This document shows, piece after piece, positions 1 through 7,704 of a DNA stretch of 50,137 nucleotides. The translations under genes were made by a program, and so were the position numbers. This DNA is from CAZNUP01 sp964609775 (lineage in GTDB: Bacteria > Patescibacteriota > Microgenomatia > JAMCZE01), in assembly GCA_964609775.1 (NCBI GenBank), contig CAZSSJ010000005.1, positions 1-50,137 of the forward strand, read 5' to 3'. Under the pieces are notes generated by a model. It made no database searches, was not told the origin of the DNA, and saw nothing but the letters and a program-made list of their open reading frames with translations. How positions within the stretch are numbered: position 1 is the stretch's first letter; each line of letters starts with the position of its first letter.

Positions 1-378
1 GACCCTAAAATAATCCCCTTTGAACAACTCCTCGATGTCTTTTTTCACCTCCTTGATCCGACGACTCTAAACCAACAAGGCCCTGACATAGGGACTCAAT
101 ACTGTTCGGTAATTTTCTACCATGACGACGGACAGAAACAAACTGCCCAGAAAGTAGTGGAAGAGATACAAAAATCAAAAATGTACCCTAACCCCGTGGT
201 GACCGAAATAGTCCCCTACACCAGCTTTTACGCTGCCGAGGATTATCATCAGAATTTCTATGACAATAATAGGAACTATGGCTATTGCCAAATCATCATT
301 GACCCTAAGATTCAGAAGTTGTCCAAAGATTTTAAAGAAATTACCAAGTCTTCCCCGACCAGCTTCTACGTTCACTAA
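1..378 (+). CDS. msrA: Peptide methionine sulfoxide reductase MsrA (C-terminal part, start outside window)
   Basis: The frame is open from base 1 and ends with a stop at 376-378, so 125 residues are visible and the N-terminus with the catalytic GCFW-type cysteine lies upstream of the window. MsrA reduces methionine-S-sulfoxide in oxidised proteins. The visible part has the family's core in order: a DPTTLNQQGPDIGTQY segment, SVIFYHD, a PVVTEI strand, and the FYAAEDYHQNFY segment that binds substrate, then a YCQIIIDPK tail. The usual GTQYRS reads GTQYCS here, so a cysteine replaces the arginine. It is convergent with the enolase gene, with only 4 nt between the stops. Identification is firm from motif order; the full length is unknown. 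Confidence 0.93.
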   Translation, partial: DPKIIPFEQLLDVFFHLLDPTTLNQQGPDIGTQYCSVIFYHDDGQKQTAQKVVEEIQKSKMYPNPVVTEIVPYTSFYAAEDYHQNFYDNNRNYGYCQIIIDPKIQKLSKDFKEITKSSPTSFYVH

Positions 379-382
379 CCCT

Positions 383-1426
383 CTATTCCATCCCCAGTTC
401 CAACAGCCGATTATACTTGGCCACCCTTTCCCCGCGGTCCATCCCGCCAAACTTCACAAAATCCGCATCGACCTCCAGGGCAAAATCCACAATCCAGTCA
501 TCTTCCGTTTCTTCACCGCGGTGCGACACAATCACCTTGAGTCCTCCTTCGCGGGCCAGCCTCACTGCCGCCAATGTGCCAGTAATTGTCCCGTTCTGGT
601 TCGGTTTAATAATCACCACATTGATCGCTTTCTCCCGAATCGCCCGCTCAATCCTTTCCGGGTTTGTCGTCGTCAAATCATCACCGACGATCAGCACTTT
701 GTCGCCCACTTTCCGGTACAATTCTTTCCATTTCTCCCAGTCCTCGTCCCCATAAGGATCCTCTAAAGAGATAATTTGGTAGTCTCGCAGAATTTTTTCG
801 TAATCCACTTCGCCTGCCTTAAAACTGCCCGCCGCATCCAGAGCCAAATCACGCTTGGGAAAGACGGCCGTGATTGTTTCCAGAACGAGTAAATTAGTAA
901 AATTAATTGGCGAAAATCCTCCTTCGGCCCCAACCGTACTTTCAATACCCTGCGAGTTTAAAAACTCGCGAATTTTTTTAAAGTCGGCAACAGCCGTTTG
1001 CAGACTATTTTCCACGAGCATGAATTCCTGCATCGTAATCCTCTCATTGCCGTGTTTTCCGCCTTCAAAAAGCAGCAGAAGCAGCTTAGGAAATTTTTTT
1101 GTCTGCCCCACCACCTGCCTGTTTTGCGCTTTCCAGAACGCCGCCGAAATTCCCAACGTCGTGTTCCCGGCCAAGTGCCCGCTGACCAGTTTTTCATCGA
1201 GACTTTCCTGACTCCAGTCTGCCCCGACAATTTCTCGCTGGACGCGCTGTATTTCCCCTAACGCTTCATCGGCGGGAACACTCCTCACTTCATATTTCCC
1301 CGCCGAAATGCCCGCCGGAAGCGATACTGTCGCTGTCTGCCCGGTTTCCAAAGTCACTCCCACTTTGATTGTCTCGTTCCCCAGTGAAGCTAAACTTTTT
1401 GCCGCCTCAATACTTCCGATCTTCAT
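383..1426 (-). CDS. eno: Enolase, shortened and divergent
   Basis: Enolase interconverts 2-phosphoglycerate and PEP in the cytoplasm. Recognisable family blocks are GGKHGNERITMQEF (His and Glu of the active site), VGAEGGFSP, LALDAAGS and SLEDPYGDEDW (metal ligands), VGDDL, IKPNQNGTITGTL (catalytic Lys), SHRGEETED and a C-terminal VKFGGMDRGERVAKYN. At 347 residues it is about 70-80 shorter than usual, the losses being mainly between the N-terminal domain and the barrel and at the C-terminus. I chose the ATG at 1426, which overlaps the ppsA stop as TGATG and has AAGGA about 7 nt upstream; a TTG at 1429 would add one residue. It is translationally coupled to ppsA, which suggests joint production of PEP-level metabolism enzymes. 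Confidence 0.93.
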   Translation of the reverse strand: MKIGSIEAAKSLASLGNETIKVGVTLETGQTATVSLPAGISAGKYEVRSVPADEALGEIQRVQREIVGADWSQESLDEKLVSGHLAGNTTLGISAAFWKAQNRQVVGQTKKFPKLLLLLFEGGKHGNERITMQEFMLVENSLQTAVADFKKIREFLNSQGIESTVGAEGGFSPINFTNLLVLETITAVFPKRDLALDAAGSFKAGEVDYEKILRDYQIISLEDPYGDEDWEKWKELYRKVGDKVLIVGDDLTTTNPERIERAIREKAINVVIIKPNQNGTITGTLAAVRLAREGGLKVIVSHRGEETEDDWIVDFALEVDADFVKFGGMDRGERVAKYNRLLELGME

Positions 1427-3738
1427 CAAAGCTTCCTTTCTGCCTCCGCTACAATCTCTCTTGTCTTAAAAACCACATCGGGATTGACCGACACCGAGGT
1501 AATGCCCCATTCGACAAGCTTTTCTGTGAGTTGCGGATAGTCTGAAGGCGCCTGGCCGCACATCGAGCAAGTCACTCCCATTTTTTTGCAACTTTTGACG
1601 ATCTTTTCAAAAGAAATGAGCATTGATTTGTCAAGCTCACTATATTCCGAGGCGACGGTCTCATTATCTCGATCCACTCCCAAAGTGAGCATCGTCAAAT
1701 CGTTCGACCCGACCGAAATGCCGTCGATCCCGACCTTAATAAATTCCTCTAGCAGAATGACATTCGACGGAATCTCGCACATCATCCACAACTTAAACCC
1801 TTCGCTCCGTGTCAGTCCAAATTTATTGATAAGCGCCTTTGTTTCTTCCAGTTCCTTTATCGTCCGGCAGAAGGGGATCATGAGCCACAAATTCTTGAAA
1901 CCTTCTTTTTCCCGGATTATTCTAATCGCGTCAATTTCCATCTTAAAAACCTCCGGCTGCTGCATATAGCGGAAAGCTCCCCGAAAGCCAATCATCGGGT
2001 TCTCCTCGTGCGGTTCAAATTTGTCCCCGCCCCGCAGCGACCGGTATTCATTTGTCTTAAAGTCTGTGGCTCGGTAGACAACCGGTCGGGGATAGAAAGC
2101 TTCCGCAAAAGTCCGCAACCCCGCCGCCAGCTTTTCCGTAAATTCCTTTTCTTTGTGCTCAGCTATGGCCTGTTTCGGGTGCACTCCCATCCCCGCCAGA
2201 ACAAACTCCGCCCGAAGGAGCCCGACCCCGTCGCACGGCAGAGCGGCAATCTCTTTGGCTTTTTCCGGTTCTGCCAGGTTTACATAAACTTTGGTCTTTG
2301 TCGCCACTTTCTCCCCAGCCGGCTTTTCTCTCGCTGTGGACCGTGAACTGTGAACCGTTATTTCCCCGGCGTACACTCTTCCTTCCGACCCCTGGACCGT
2401 CACCATCGTCCCACTCCGCAGTGTCTTTGTCGCTTTTTCCGTTCCCACCACGCAGGGAATTCCCAGTTCCCGGGAAACAATCGCCGCATGTGACGTCCGC
2501 CCGCCCGAGTCGGTCACAATTGCCGCTGCTTTCTTCATTGCCGGCACAAAATCCGGGTTGGTCTGCGGCGCAACTAAAATATCGCCCGCTTTAATCTTGC
2601 CAATTTCCTTCGCACTGTGAAGAACCTTCACCCTTCCGCTCACAATTCCCGGTGAGGCTGGGGCGCCGGAAAGAAGCACTTTTTTCCCCGCCAGTTGTTT
2701 TTGCAGGTCTTCCGTGTTCACGACCCCTTTTTCTGTTGTGGTGATCGGTCTCGTCTGGACCAGATATAGTTCTCCGGCGGACACCGCAAATTCCGAATCC
2801 TGGGGAAAATGATAATGTTCCTCTAGTTTTTTCGACAATTCTGCAATTTTTCGGATTTGCTCGTCCGTCAGCTTAATCTTTCTCTGTTTGTCTGCTGGCA
2901 CTTTGGCTTCCTTGACCGTTCCCGTCAGGCTTCGGGTCAGCATTATCTTTTGTTCCGCCACTTTCTTCTCCACAATCAGCAAATCGCCCTTGTTCACCTC
3001 GTAATGATCCGGCGTCACTTTGCCTTGGACAATGAATTCTCCCAAACCCCAAACCGTCTCCACCACGATCCTTTCGTGATTGTTCGTCACCGGGTCAATG
3101 GAAAACAAAATTCCTGAAACTTCCGACTGCACCATTGTCTGCACCACAACCGCAATCGCCGATTCAAAGTGATCAAAGTGGTTTTGCACCCGGTAGAAAA
3201 TTGATCGCCCTTCAAAAAGCGACGCCCAGCACCGTCTGACTGCCGTCACCACCTCATTTTCGCCGGCGATGTTCAGGAAAGTTTCGTTTTGCCCGGCAAA
3301 CGACGCCTCTTTTGAATCCTCGCTTGTGGCCGAACTCCGGACCGCCACCCGCACTCTGCTCATCCCCAGACTTTGGAGAAGACTGTGAAACCTTGATTGT
3401 TTAGAGCTCAATTTTCTCCACAGTTCCTGGTAACTTTCGACGATTTCCCTACTTATCTCTTCGGGAATTGGTGCCGTGATCAGAAGTTCTTTGACCCTTT
3501 TTGATGCCTGCTGTAATTTCTCCGAATCTTCTACATCCAGCCCCTTTAGAATTTCCTCCATCTTTGGCTTGAGCTGGCCCTTTTCCAAAAAATCTCGGTA
3601 GGCTTTGGCCGTCACCACAAACCCCGGCGGCACCGGCATGCCGAACGACGCCATTTCTCCGAGGTTTGCCCCCTTTCCCCCAACCACCGGCGTGTCTTCT
3701 TTTCCAACATTCTCAAACGGCAGACAATAAGAACTCAC
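1426..3738 (-). CDS. ppsA: Phosphoenolpyruvate synthase
   Basis: This 770-residue protein has the full PEP synthase architecture. The N-terminal pyruvate-phosphate-dikinase ATP-grasp domain shows VGGKGANLGEM and AVRSSATSEDS. The swivelling phosphohistidine domain carries GGRTSHAAIVSRELGIP with the catalytic His. The C-terminal PEP-utilising barrel ends in CSMCGQAPSDYP and ITSVSVNPDVV. The enzyme makes PEP from pyruvate and ATP, releasing AMP and phosphate. Here it forms a two-gene operon with enolase (1-nt overlap), pointing to the gluconeogenic direction or to pyruvate/PEP cycling. The start is a GTG preceded by a good promoter with no Shine-Dalgarno, so the transcript is probably leaderless. 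Confidence 0.96.
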   Translation of the reverse strand: MSSYCLPFENVGKEDTPVVGGKGANLGEMASFGMPVPPGFVVTAKAYRDFLEKGQLKPKMEEILKGLDVEDSEKLQQASKRVKELLITAPIPEEISREIVESYQELWRKLSSKQSRFHSLLQSLGMSRVRVAVRSSATSEDSKEASFAGQNETFLNIAGENEVVTAVRRCWASLFEGRSIFYRVQNHFDHFESAIAVVVQTMVQSEVSGILFSIDPVTNNHERIVVETVWGLGEFIVQGKVTPDHYEVNKGDLLIVEKKVAEQKIMLTRSLTGTVKEAKVPADKQRKIKLTDEQIRKIAELSKKLEEHYHFPQDSEFAVSAGELYLVQTRPITTTEKGVVNTEDLQKQLAGKKVLLSGAPASPGIVSGRVKVLHSAKEIGKIKAGDILVAPQTNPDFVPAMKKAAAIVTDSGGRTSHAAIVSRELGIPCVVGTEKATKTLRSGTMVTVQGSEGRVYAGEITVHSSRSTAREKPAGEKVATKTKVYVNLAEPEKAKEIAALPCDGVGLLRAEFVLAGMGVHPKQAIAEHKEKEFTEKLAAGLRTFAEAFYPRPVVYRATDFKTNEYRSLRGGDKFEPHEENPMIGFRGAFRYMQQPEVFKMEIDAIRIIREKEGFKNLWLMIPFCRTIKELEETKALINKFGLTRSEGFKLWMMCEIPSNVILLEEFIKVGIDGISVGSNDLTMLTLGVDRDNETVASEYSELDKSMLISFEKIVKSCKKMGVTCSMCGQAPSDYPQLTEKLVEWGITSVSVNPDVVFKTREIVAEAERKL

Positions 3739-3744
3739 AATCTC

Positions 3745-3773
3745 ACTATAGTTGTCTTTCTAACCTTTGTAAA
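3745..3773 (-). promoter_or_regulatory. ppsA-eno promoter
   Basis: Reading the minus strand, TTTACA (3773-3768) is followed by a 17-nt spacer and TATAGT (3750-3745). The ppsA GTG begins 6 nt after the -10 box, so transcription should start at or next to the start codon. Confidence 0.75.
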
Positions 3774-3844
3774 GAATTGGCCGACTAATTTTCCCCCAAA
3801 AAACCAACACTAACCCGTAACTATCATATATACCGATTTTGCCT

Positions 3845-3863
3845 CACAAGAGGACCTCTTGTG
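3845..3863. repeat. Palindromic repeat, copy 1
   Basis: CACAAGAGGACCTCTTGTG is a perfect 9-bp inverted repeat around one central base. It lies between the divergent ppsA and HD genes, 41 nt before the HD start. A near copy follows the HD gene at 4893-4918. Confidence 0.8.
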
Positions 3864-3890
3864 GGCCTTTCAAACCTCCGTGCACCTTGC

Positions 3891-3896
3891 TATCAT
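3891..3896 (+). promoter_or_regulatory. -10 box of the HD gene
   Basis: TATCAT ends 7 nt before the ATG at 3904. No convincing -35 is seen at the right distance; the palindrome at 3845-3863 sits just upstream, where a regulator could bind. Confidence 0.4.
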
Positions 3897-3903
3897 CTCC
3901 TAA

Positions 3904-4878
3904 ATGATTCTAGACGACAGGACTTACGGCAAAATTCGCATAGCAGACCCGCTAGTTAATGAGCTGATAAACAGTTCGCCCGTGCAAAGGTTAAAAAAAA
4001 TAAATCAATCTGGCGGGCCGGTTTTTCTGGAGCCATCACGAGACATAACCCGTTATGAGCACAGCATTGGTGTTTGGCATTTGCTCAGGCATTTTAAAGC
4101 CAGTCCAAAGGAACAGATTGCCGGCTTGCTTCATGACACGCCACATACCGCCTTTTCTCACGTGATTGACATTGTGTTTCCCACCCAAAACCATACTTTC
4201 CACGAGCAATTCACCGAGAGAATCATTTTAAATTCGGAAATTCCTGATATTTTAACAAGACACAAAATAAATGTTGAAGAAATCTTAAACAAGGAAAAAT
4301 TTCATCTTTTAGAAGCTGACCTCCCCGATCTCTCCGCTGACAGAATAGACTATTTTCTCAGGGACACTCGACCCGATCAAATTTTCCCAGATCGACTAGT
4401 TAAAGAGTTTCTTAACGGACTTTTTATCAAAGACTCAGTGTTTTATTTCAAAGACAGATCACTTGCTTCGCTTTACGCAATTTTATTTCTTAACGCCGGA
4501 AGGCTTTTATGGCTTGACCCCAATTCTCATGGCAGTTTTTACCTTTTAGCAGCAGCTCTTAAAAAAGCCATCGAATTGAAAAGGATTACCATTGACGATT
4601 TTTTCAAAACCGATTCAGAAGTTTTCGCTAAGCTCAAAGGGGTTGATGATAATGATGTCCAAAATTACGTAAAAAGACTAAATCCTTCAACGAGATTTGT
4701 TTACGTTGAGAAAGATTTGGCTGAATTTTCCGGACCGAACAAACCAAGAGTCGTTGACCCATTAGTCATGACTAAGGGAAGGTTGGTAAGAGTTTCTGAG
4801 ATTACTCCACGATTAAAAGAGCTGTTCGACCACTATAAGAAGACCTACGGAATTTTATCTGTTTCAGAATGCAAATGA
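3904..4878 (+). CDS. HD-domain phosphohydrolase
   Basis: A 324-residue HD-superfamily metal-dependent phosphohydrolase of the dGTPase/SamHD1-like branch. The first half gives the metal site: RYEHSIGVWHLL (His), LLHDTPHTAFSH (His-Asp plus downstream His) and DRIDYFLRD (Asp). The N-terminal SSPVQRLKKINQ segment is typical of the family. Related proteins hydrolyse nucleotides, but the substrate cannot be told from sequence. The ATG is 7 nt after a TATCAT -10 and lacks a Shine-Dalgarno sequence. Two near-identical palindromes flank the gene, which is therefore a small cassette between ppsA and the convergent SET gene. Confidence 0.85.
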   Translation: MILDDRTYGKIRIADPLVNELINSSPVQRLKKINQSGGPVFLEPSRDITRYEHSIGVWHLLRHFKASPKEQIAGLLHDTPHTAFSHVIDIVFPTQNHTFHEQFTERIILNSEIPDILTRHKINVEEILNKEKFHLLEADLPDLSADRIDYFLRDTRPDQIFPDRLVKEFLNGLFIKDSVFYFKDRSLASLYAILFLNAGRLLWLDPNSHGSFYLLAAALKKAIELKRITIDDFFKTDSEVFAKLKGVDDNDVQNYVKRLNPSTRFVYVEKDLAEFSGPNKPRVVDPLVMTKGRLVRVSEITPRLKELFDHYKKTYGILSVSECK

Positions 4879-4892
4879 AAAAGCCAACAATA

Positions 4893-4918
4893 GCCTCGCA
4901 AAAGGACCTCTTGTGAGC
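4893..4918. repeat. Palindromic repeat, copy 2
   Basis: This stretch matches copy 1 (3841-3866) at nearly every position, including the 13-base core AGGACCTCTTGTG, with differences confined mainly to the left arm. It lies between the HD stop (4878) and the convergent SET gene, where a hairpin could also end transcription. Confidence 0.7.
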
Positions 4919-4934
4919 ATCTGTGAGGAAACTT

Positions 4935-5450
4935 TTAAACTCTGGAGTCTTTAATTCTTTGTTCAAGAAACCACGAGAAATATCCTTTATATTTTTCCTG
5001 CAAGTCTTTTCTTTTCCAATCCGTCCCCCTGATTGTTTTCCGACAATTTCTGCTTCCGCAACGACATTCCATAGCATCGTCTTCATCGCCGTCAATCATG
5101 GCATAGTCAATTGTCAGCTCTTCACCAGAGTCAATATCCCGCATCGCGACAAAAATAATGTTGCCGGCGAGGCCAACATTTGGTTCACAGGAATGATTCA
5201 AGTACATCATTGAACCTCCGATTTCCGATTTTTCCAGAGGTGTAATGTAAAGATCATCTGCAATTTGAAGTTCGGAATCTTCATTCCATTTCCAAATTTC
5301 ATCCATTGCTCTCCGGTCGACGATATGCCCGCCTTTGACCGCCACGATCTCATCTTTAGAGATTTTCTGAAGCGCAAATAGTCCTTTTCCTTCAATCTTG
5401 CTAGTTTTTCCTTTAACGGCTTTTGGAGAGACCCATGTTAGAAGAGACAT
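4935..5450 (-). CDS. SET-domain protein lysine methyltransferase
   Basis: A 171-residue SET protein. Visible motifs are EGKGLFALQKI at the N-terminus, YLNHSCEPNVG (the NHSC SAM-binding motif), GEELTIDYA, and a post-SET cluster CRCGSRNCR whose cysteines would bind zinc next to the NHSC cysteine. SET proteins methylate lysine side chains with SAM; in bacteria targets are poorly known, ribosomal and DNA-binding proteins being candidates. The ATG lies 7 nt after a perfect TATAAT (5463-5458), without a clear -35. The gene sits immediately downstream of the DEAD-box helicase (30 nt from its stop), so it could also be read through. Confidence 0.88.
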   Translation of the reverse strand: MSLLTWVSPKAVKGKTSKIEGKGLFALQKISKDEIVAVKGGHIVDRRAMDEIWKWNEDSELQIADDLYITPLEKSEIGGSMMYLNHSCEPNVGLAGNIIFVAMRDIDSGEELTIDYAMIDGDEDDAMECRCGSRNCRKTIRGTDWKRKDLQEKYKGYFSWFLEQRIKDSRV

Positions 5451-5457
5451 AAAGCGA

Positions 5458-5463
5458 ATTATA
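5458..5463 (-). promoter_or_regulatory. -10 box of the SET gene
   Basis: Perfect TATAAT on the minus strand, 7 nt before the ATG at 5450. The matching -35 position is poor, so this is a tentative promoter. Confidence 0.4.
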
Positions 5464-5480
5464 TATGTTTCTGAAGGAGA

Positions 5481-6677
5481 TTAAACGAAGGTCAAAGCCG
5501 TCCCGCCCTTGTTTGCTCTTCCGGTCCGGCCGATGCGGTGGACATAGTCTTCCTGCGATTCCGGCAGGTCATAGTTAATCACATGAGTGACGTCCTCAAT
5601 GTCCAATCCTCTTGAGGCAATGTCTGTCGCCAAAAGAACCTGAACCAGACTATTTTTAAAGTCATTCAAGGCTCGTTGCCTTTGGCTCTGGTTTTTGTTG
5701 CCGTGAATGGCGGCCACTCTGAATCCTCGCTGTTCCAGATCCCGAGCCAATTTTTCCATGCCAAATTTTGTCCGGCCAAAAACCAGCACCTTGGAAAACT
5801 CTTCTTTAATCAGGAGATCGTGAAGAACTTCAATTTTTGACTTGCCATTGATCCGGATAACTTCTTGCCGCACATTTTTGACGGTTTCCGTGGACTTGAC
5901 GGAAATCATCACCGGGTTGGTCAGAAAACTTTGCATCACTTCAGTGACATCTGGTGTCAAGGTTGCCGAAAAGAATAGCGATTGCCGGGGGCGGGGGAGA
6001 TTATAAACGATATACTTGATTTCCCGAACAAACCCAATGTCCAGCATCCGGTCAACTTCATCCAGAACGATGTTATTAAATCTTGAAAAGTTAAGAGCCC
6101 GGTTTTCTTCCAGGTCCCGCAGTCGCCCGGGCGTGCCGATGACAAACTGAGGATCCCGTCGCAGCCTCATGGCTTGGGGTCCCATGCTCACTCCGCCAAT
6201 GGCCAGAACCGAATCAATATTCATGCCCGAAGAAAATTCCGTCAGTTCATCTCTGATCTGCACTGCTAGCTCCCGGGTTGGAGTGATAATCAACACTCGC
6301 TGAGTTCGGTCTAAAGAAGCTTTATTGATAAGCGGAATCAAAAAAGCCGCCGTCTTCCCGGTTCCGGTGTTAGCAATGCCCACCACATCCCGGCCGGCCA
6401 GAATTTGCGGGATAGCCTGGTCCTGAATTGGGGTCGGGGAGACATAGCCCCTTCGGGTGATATTAACTTTAAGCTGCGAAACGACCGGAAAATCGGAAAA
6501 GGCGTGTTTAGGAGCATATTTCTCTTCCGAAAGATCTTCACTAGTGATAGCCTGTTGGGAAGCAATTTTGCCAATGAAAACACTCGGGTCAAAAGTTTTT
6601 TGTTGGTGTCGTCCGGCGCCGCGAAACCCCACAAAAGAGTTGCGCCGGCCGCTGTATTTGTTCGATGAAAAATGCAT
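5481..6677 (-). CDS. DEAD-box ATP-dependent RNA helicase (RhlE-like)
   Basis: All helicase motifs are present in order: Q motif (SPTPIQDQAIP), I (ANTGTGKT), Ia (PTRELAVQ), Ib (TPGRL), II (DEVD instead of DEAD), III (SAT), IV (LVFGRTK), V (ATDIASRGLD) and VI (HRIGRTGR). The protein ends soon after motif VI, so there is no C-terminal RNA-binding extension. These enzymes unwind RNA during ribosome assembly or decay. I chose the ATG at 6677 because AAGG lies 7 nt upstream; a TTG at 6722 would add 15 residues. The nearest good promoter is at 6834-6862, leaving about 150 nt of leader, unlike the leaderless neighbours. Confidence 0.93.
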   Translation of the reverse strand: MHFSSNKYSGRRNSFVGFRGAGRHQQKTFDPSVFIGKIASQQAITSEDLSEEKYAPKHAFSDFPVVSQLKVNITRRGYVSPTPIQDQAIPQILAGRDVVGIANTGTGKTAAFLIPLINKASLDRTQRVLIITPTRELAVQIRDELTEFSSGMNIDSVLAIGGVSMGPQAMRLRRDPQFVIGTPGRLRDLEENRALNFSRFNNIVLDEVDRMLDIGFVREIKYIVYNLPRPRQSLFFSATLTPDVTEVMQSFLTNPVMISVKSTETVKNVRQEVIRINGKSKIEVLHDLLIKEEFSKVLVFGRTKFGMEKLARDLEQRGFRVAAIHGNKNQSQRQRALNDFKNSLVQVLLATDIASRGLDIEDVTHVINYDLPESQEDYVHRIGRTGRANKGGTALTFV

Positions 6678-6833
6678 AAGACTGCCTTGGGTATGTAATG
6701 TTTTTTGCGATTTACTGCTCAAAAAGAAGTCGTGTAGTGATTTGGAGAAAAGATACGAATTAAAAAAACAAAATGTTTGAGGTACCTTTATCTTGCCAAC
6801 TTAAAACCTGTTCGAAATTAAGCAGTGACAGCA

Positions 6834-6862
6834 ATTGTAGCATGACCGGGGCGAAAAGTCAA
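6834..6862 (-). promoter_or_regulatory. Promoter of the DEAD-box helicase
   Basis: On the minus strand TTGACT (6862-6857), 17-nt spacer, TACAAT (6839-6834). The expected start near 6827 leaves a leader of about 150 nt before the ATG at 6677. Confidence 0.7.
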
Positions 6863-6924
6863 TGGCCCCACTGGACAGGCCAAGTCTATACCTTTAGCAA
6901 AATGGCGCCAAAAGGAGTATACTA

Positions 6925-7362
6925 GTGATGGTGACGAATTGTTACGCTAGCGGTTTTCTCTATCATCCGGATTCAAACCAGATTCTCCTTGAACAAAAAA
7001 ACGCCCCCGACGACAAAGCAAATTGGTCCCTGATCGGCTGTCTGGGAAATGGCAAAAATAGCCTCGAAAGCTTTAAAGACCTGGCCCGGAAATTGTTCAA
7101 TCTCCGCCTCCAGGTGAAGGACATTTTCCCTGTCTATGACTATTTTCATGCCGGCCTGAAGGCTAATCACTTCATCCTCTATGCCCAAGTGGCAAAGTTG
7201 GAGCATTTTTCTCCGTCAAACAAAAGCACCTTTGCCTGGTTTTCCCTTGATCACATTTCCAAGTTGTCTGCCTCTCCCCAAACCAAGCAGGATATAACCG
7301 TCGGTCAAAGAGTCATCGCTTCCGAAAAACGAAGGAAAACCGGCGAGCGTACTATCGGCTAA
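6925..7362 (+). CDS. Nudix-fold protein with degenerate catalytic box
   Basis: A 145-residue protein laid out like a Nudix domain: a first strand ASGFLYHPDSNQILLEQK, WSLIGCLGNG where the Nudix loop begins, the later strand NHFILYAQVAK, and a WFSLDHISKL segment typical before the last helix. The Nudix box, however, reads GNGKNSLESFKDLARKLFNL, so the REUXEE catalytic glutamates are missing. It is probably not a hydrolase, and may bind a nucleotide or act as a regulator (inference). AAGGAG at 6912-6917 lies 7 nt before the GTG at 6925; the ATG at 6928 is an alternative. Confidence 0.6.
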   Translation: MMVTNCYASGFLYHPDSNQILLEQKNAPDDKANWSLIGCLGNGKNSLESFKDLARKLFNLRLQVKDIFPVYDYFHAGLKANHFILYAQVAKLEHFSPSNKSTFAWFSLDHISKLSASPQTKQDITVGQRVIASEKRRKTGERTIG

Positions 7363-7366
7363 TTAC

Positions 7367-7700
7367 CTACTTTCCCTCCCACGGCGTTGTCAATTGAAAA
7401 TAGTTTCCGTCTGGGTCAGAAAGGGTCGCAATCCACATGCCCCTCTGTGGTTCCTTGGCATGGCCGTGAACTTCAGAATGGGCACCGATGGAGAAGAAAG
7501 AATTCCCCTCCATCCATAAACTTAGTCCACAATTACTTGCACGCCGGCGTGCGTCTTTACCCCTACTTCAAGAAAGCGGCCGCTTCATTTAGATTTTTCT
7601 GAAAGTCTGTCAGCTCATCCGGAAACAGGATGAACGAATTATAAATTCGGTCTTTGCCTTCCTCGACAAAGCCTCCCGGGCAATGGATCAAGTCCGGACT
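7367..7700 (-). pseudogene. VOC (glyoxalase-like) family protein, frameshifted C-terminal remnant
   Basis: No intact reading frame spans this stretch, but minus-strand pieces in successive frames read as one VOC domain. First comes an open piece containing LIHCPGGFVEEGKDRIYNSF and FPDELTDFQKNL, which hits TAG near 7560. A second piece in another frame gives VGVKTHAGVQVIVD. A third gives LWMEGNSFFSIGAHSEVHG and the family-typical end WIATLSDPDGNYFQLTTPW, stopping at 7367-7369. At least two one-base-type shifts are needed. The N-terminal half is absent because the gene at 7705 lies immediately upstream. VOC proteins are metal-dependent dioxygenases, glyoxalases or resistance proteins; this copy should be inactive. 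Confidence 0.75.
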
Positions 7701-7704
7701 TTCT

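Noticed and set aside
260..766. Long plus-strand frame opposite enolase
   Set aside because: Shadow of the enolase gene, with Arg/Pro-rich composition and no recognisable motifs.
7387..7602. Plus-strand open frame of 71 codons
   Set aside because: It lies opposite a decayed VOC gene whose minus-strand pieces read as a known domain; the plus-strand reading shows no family features.
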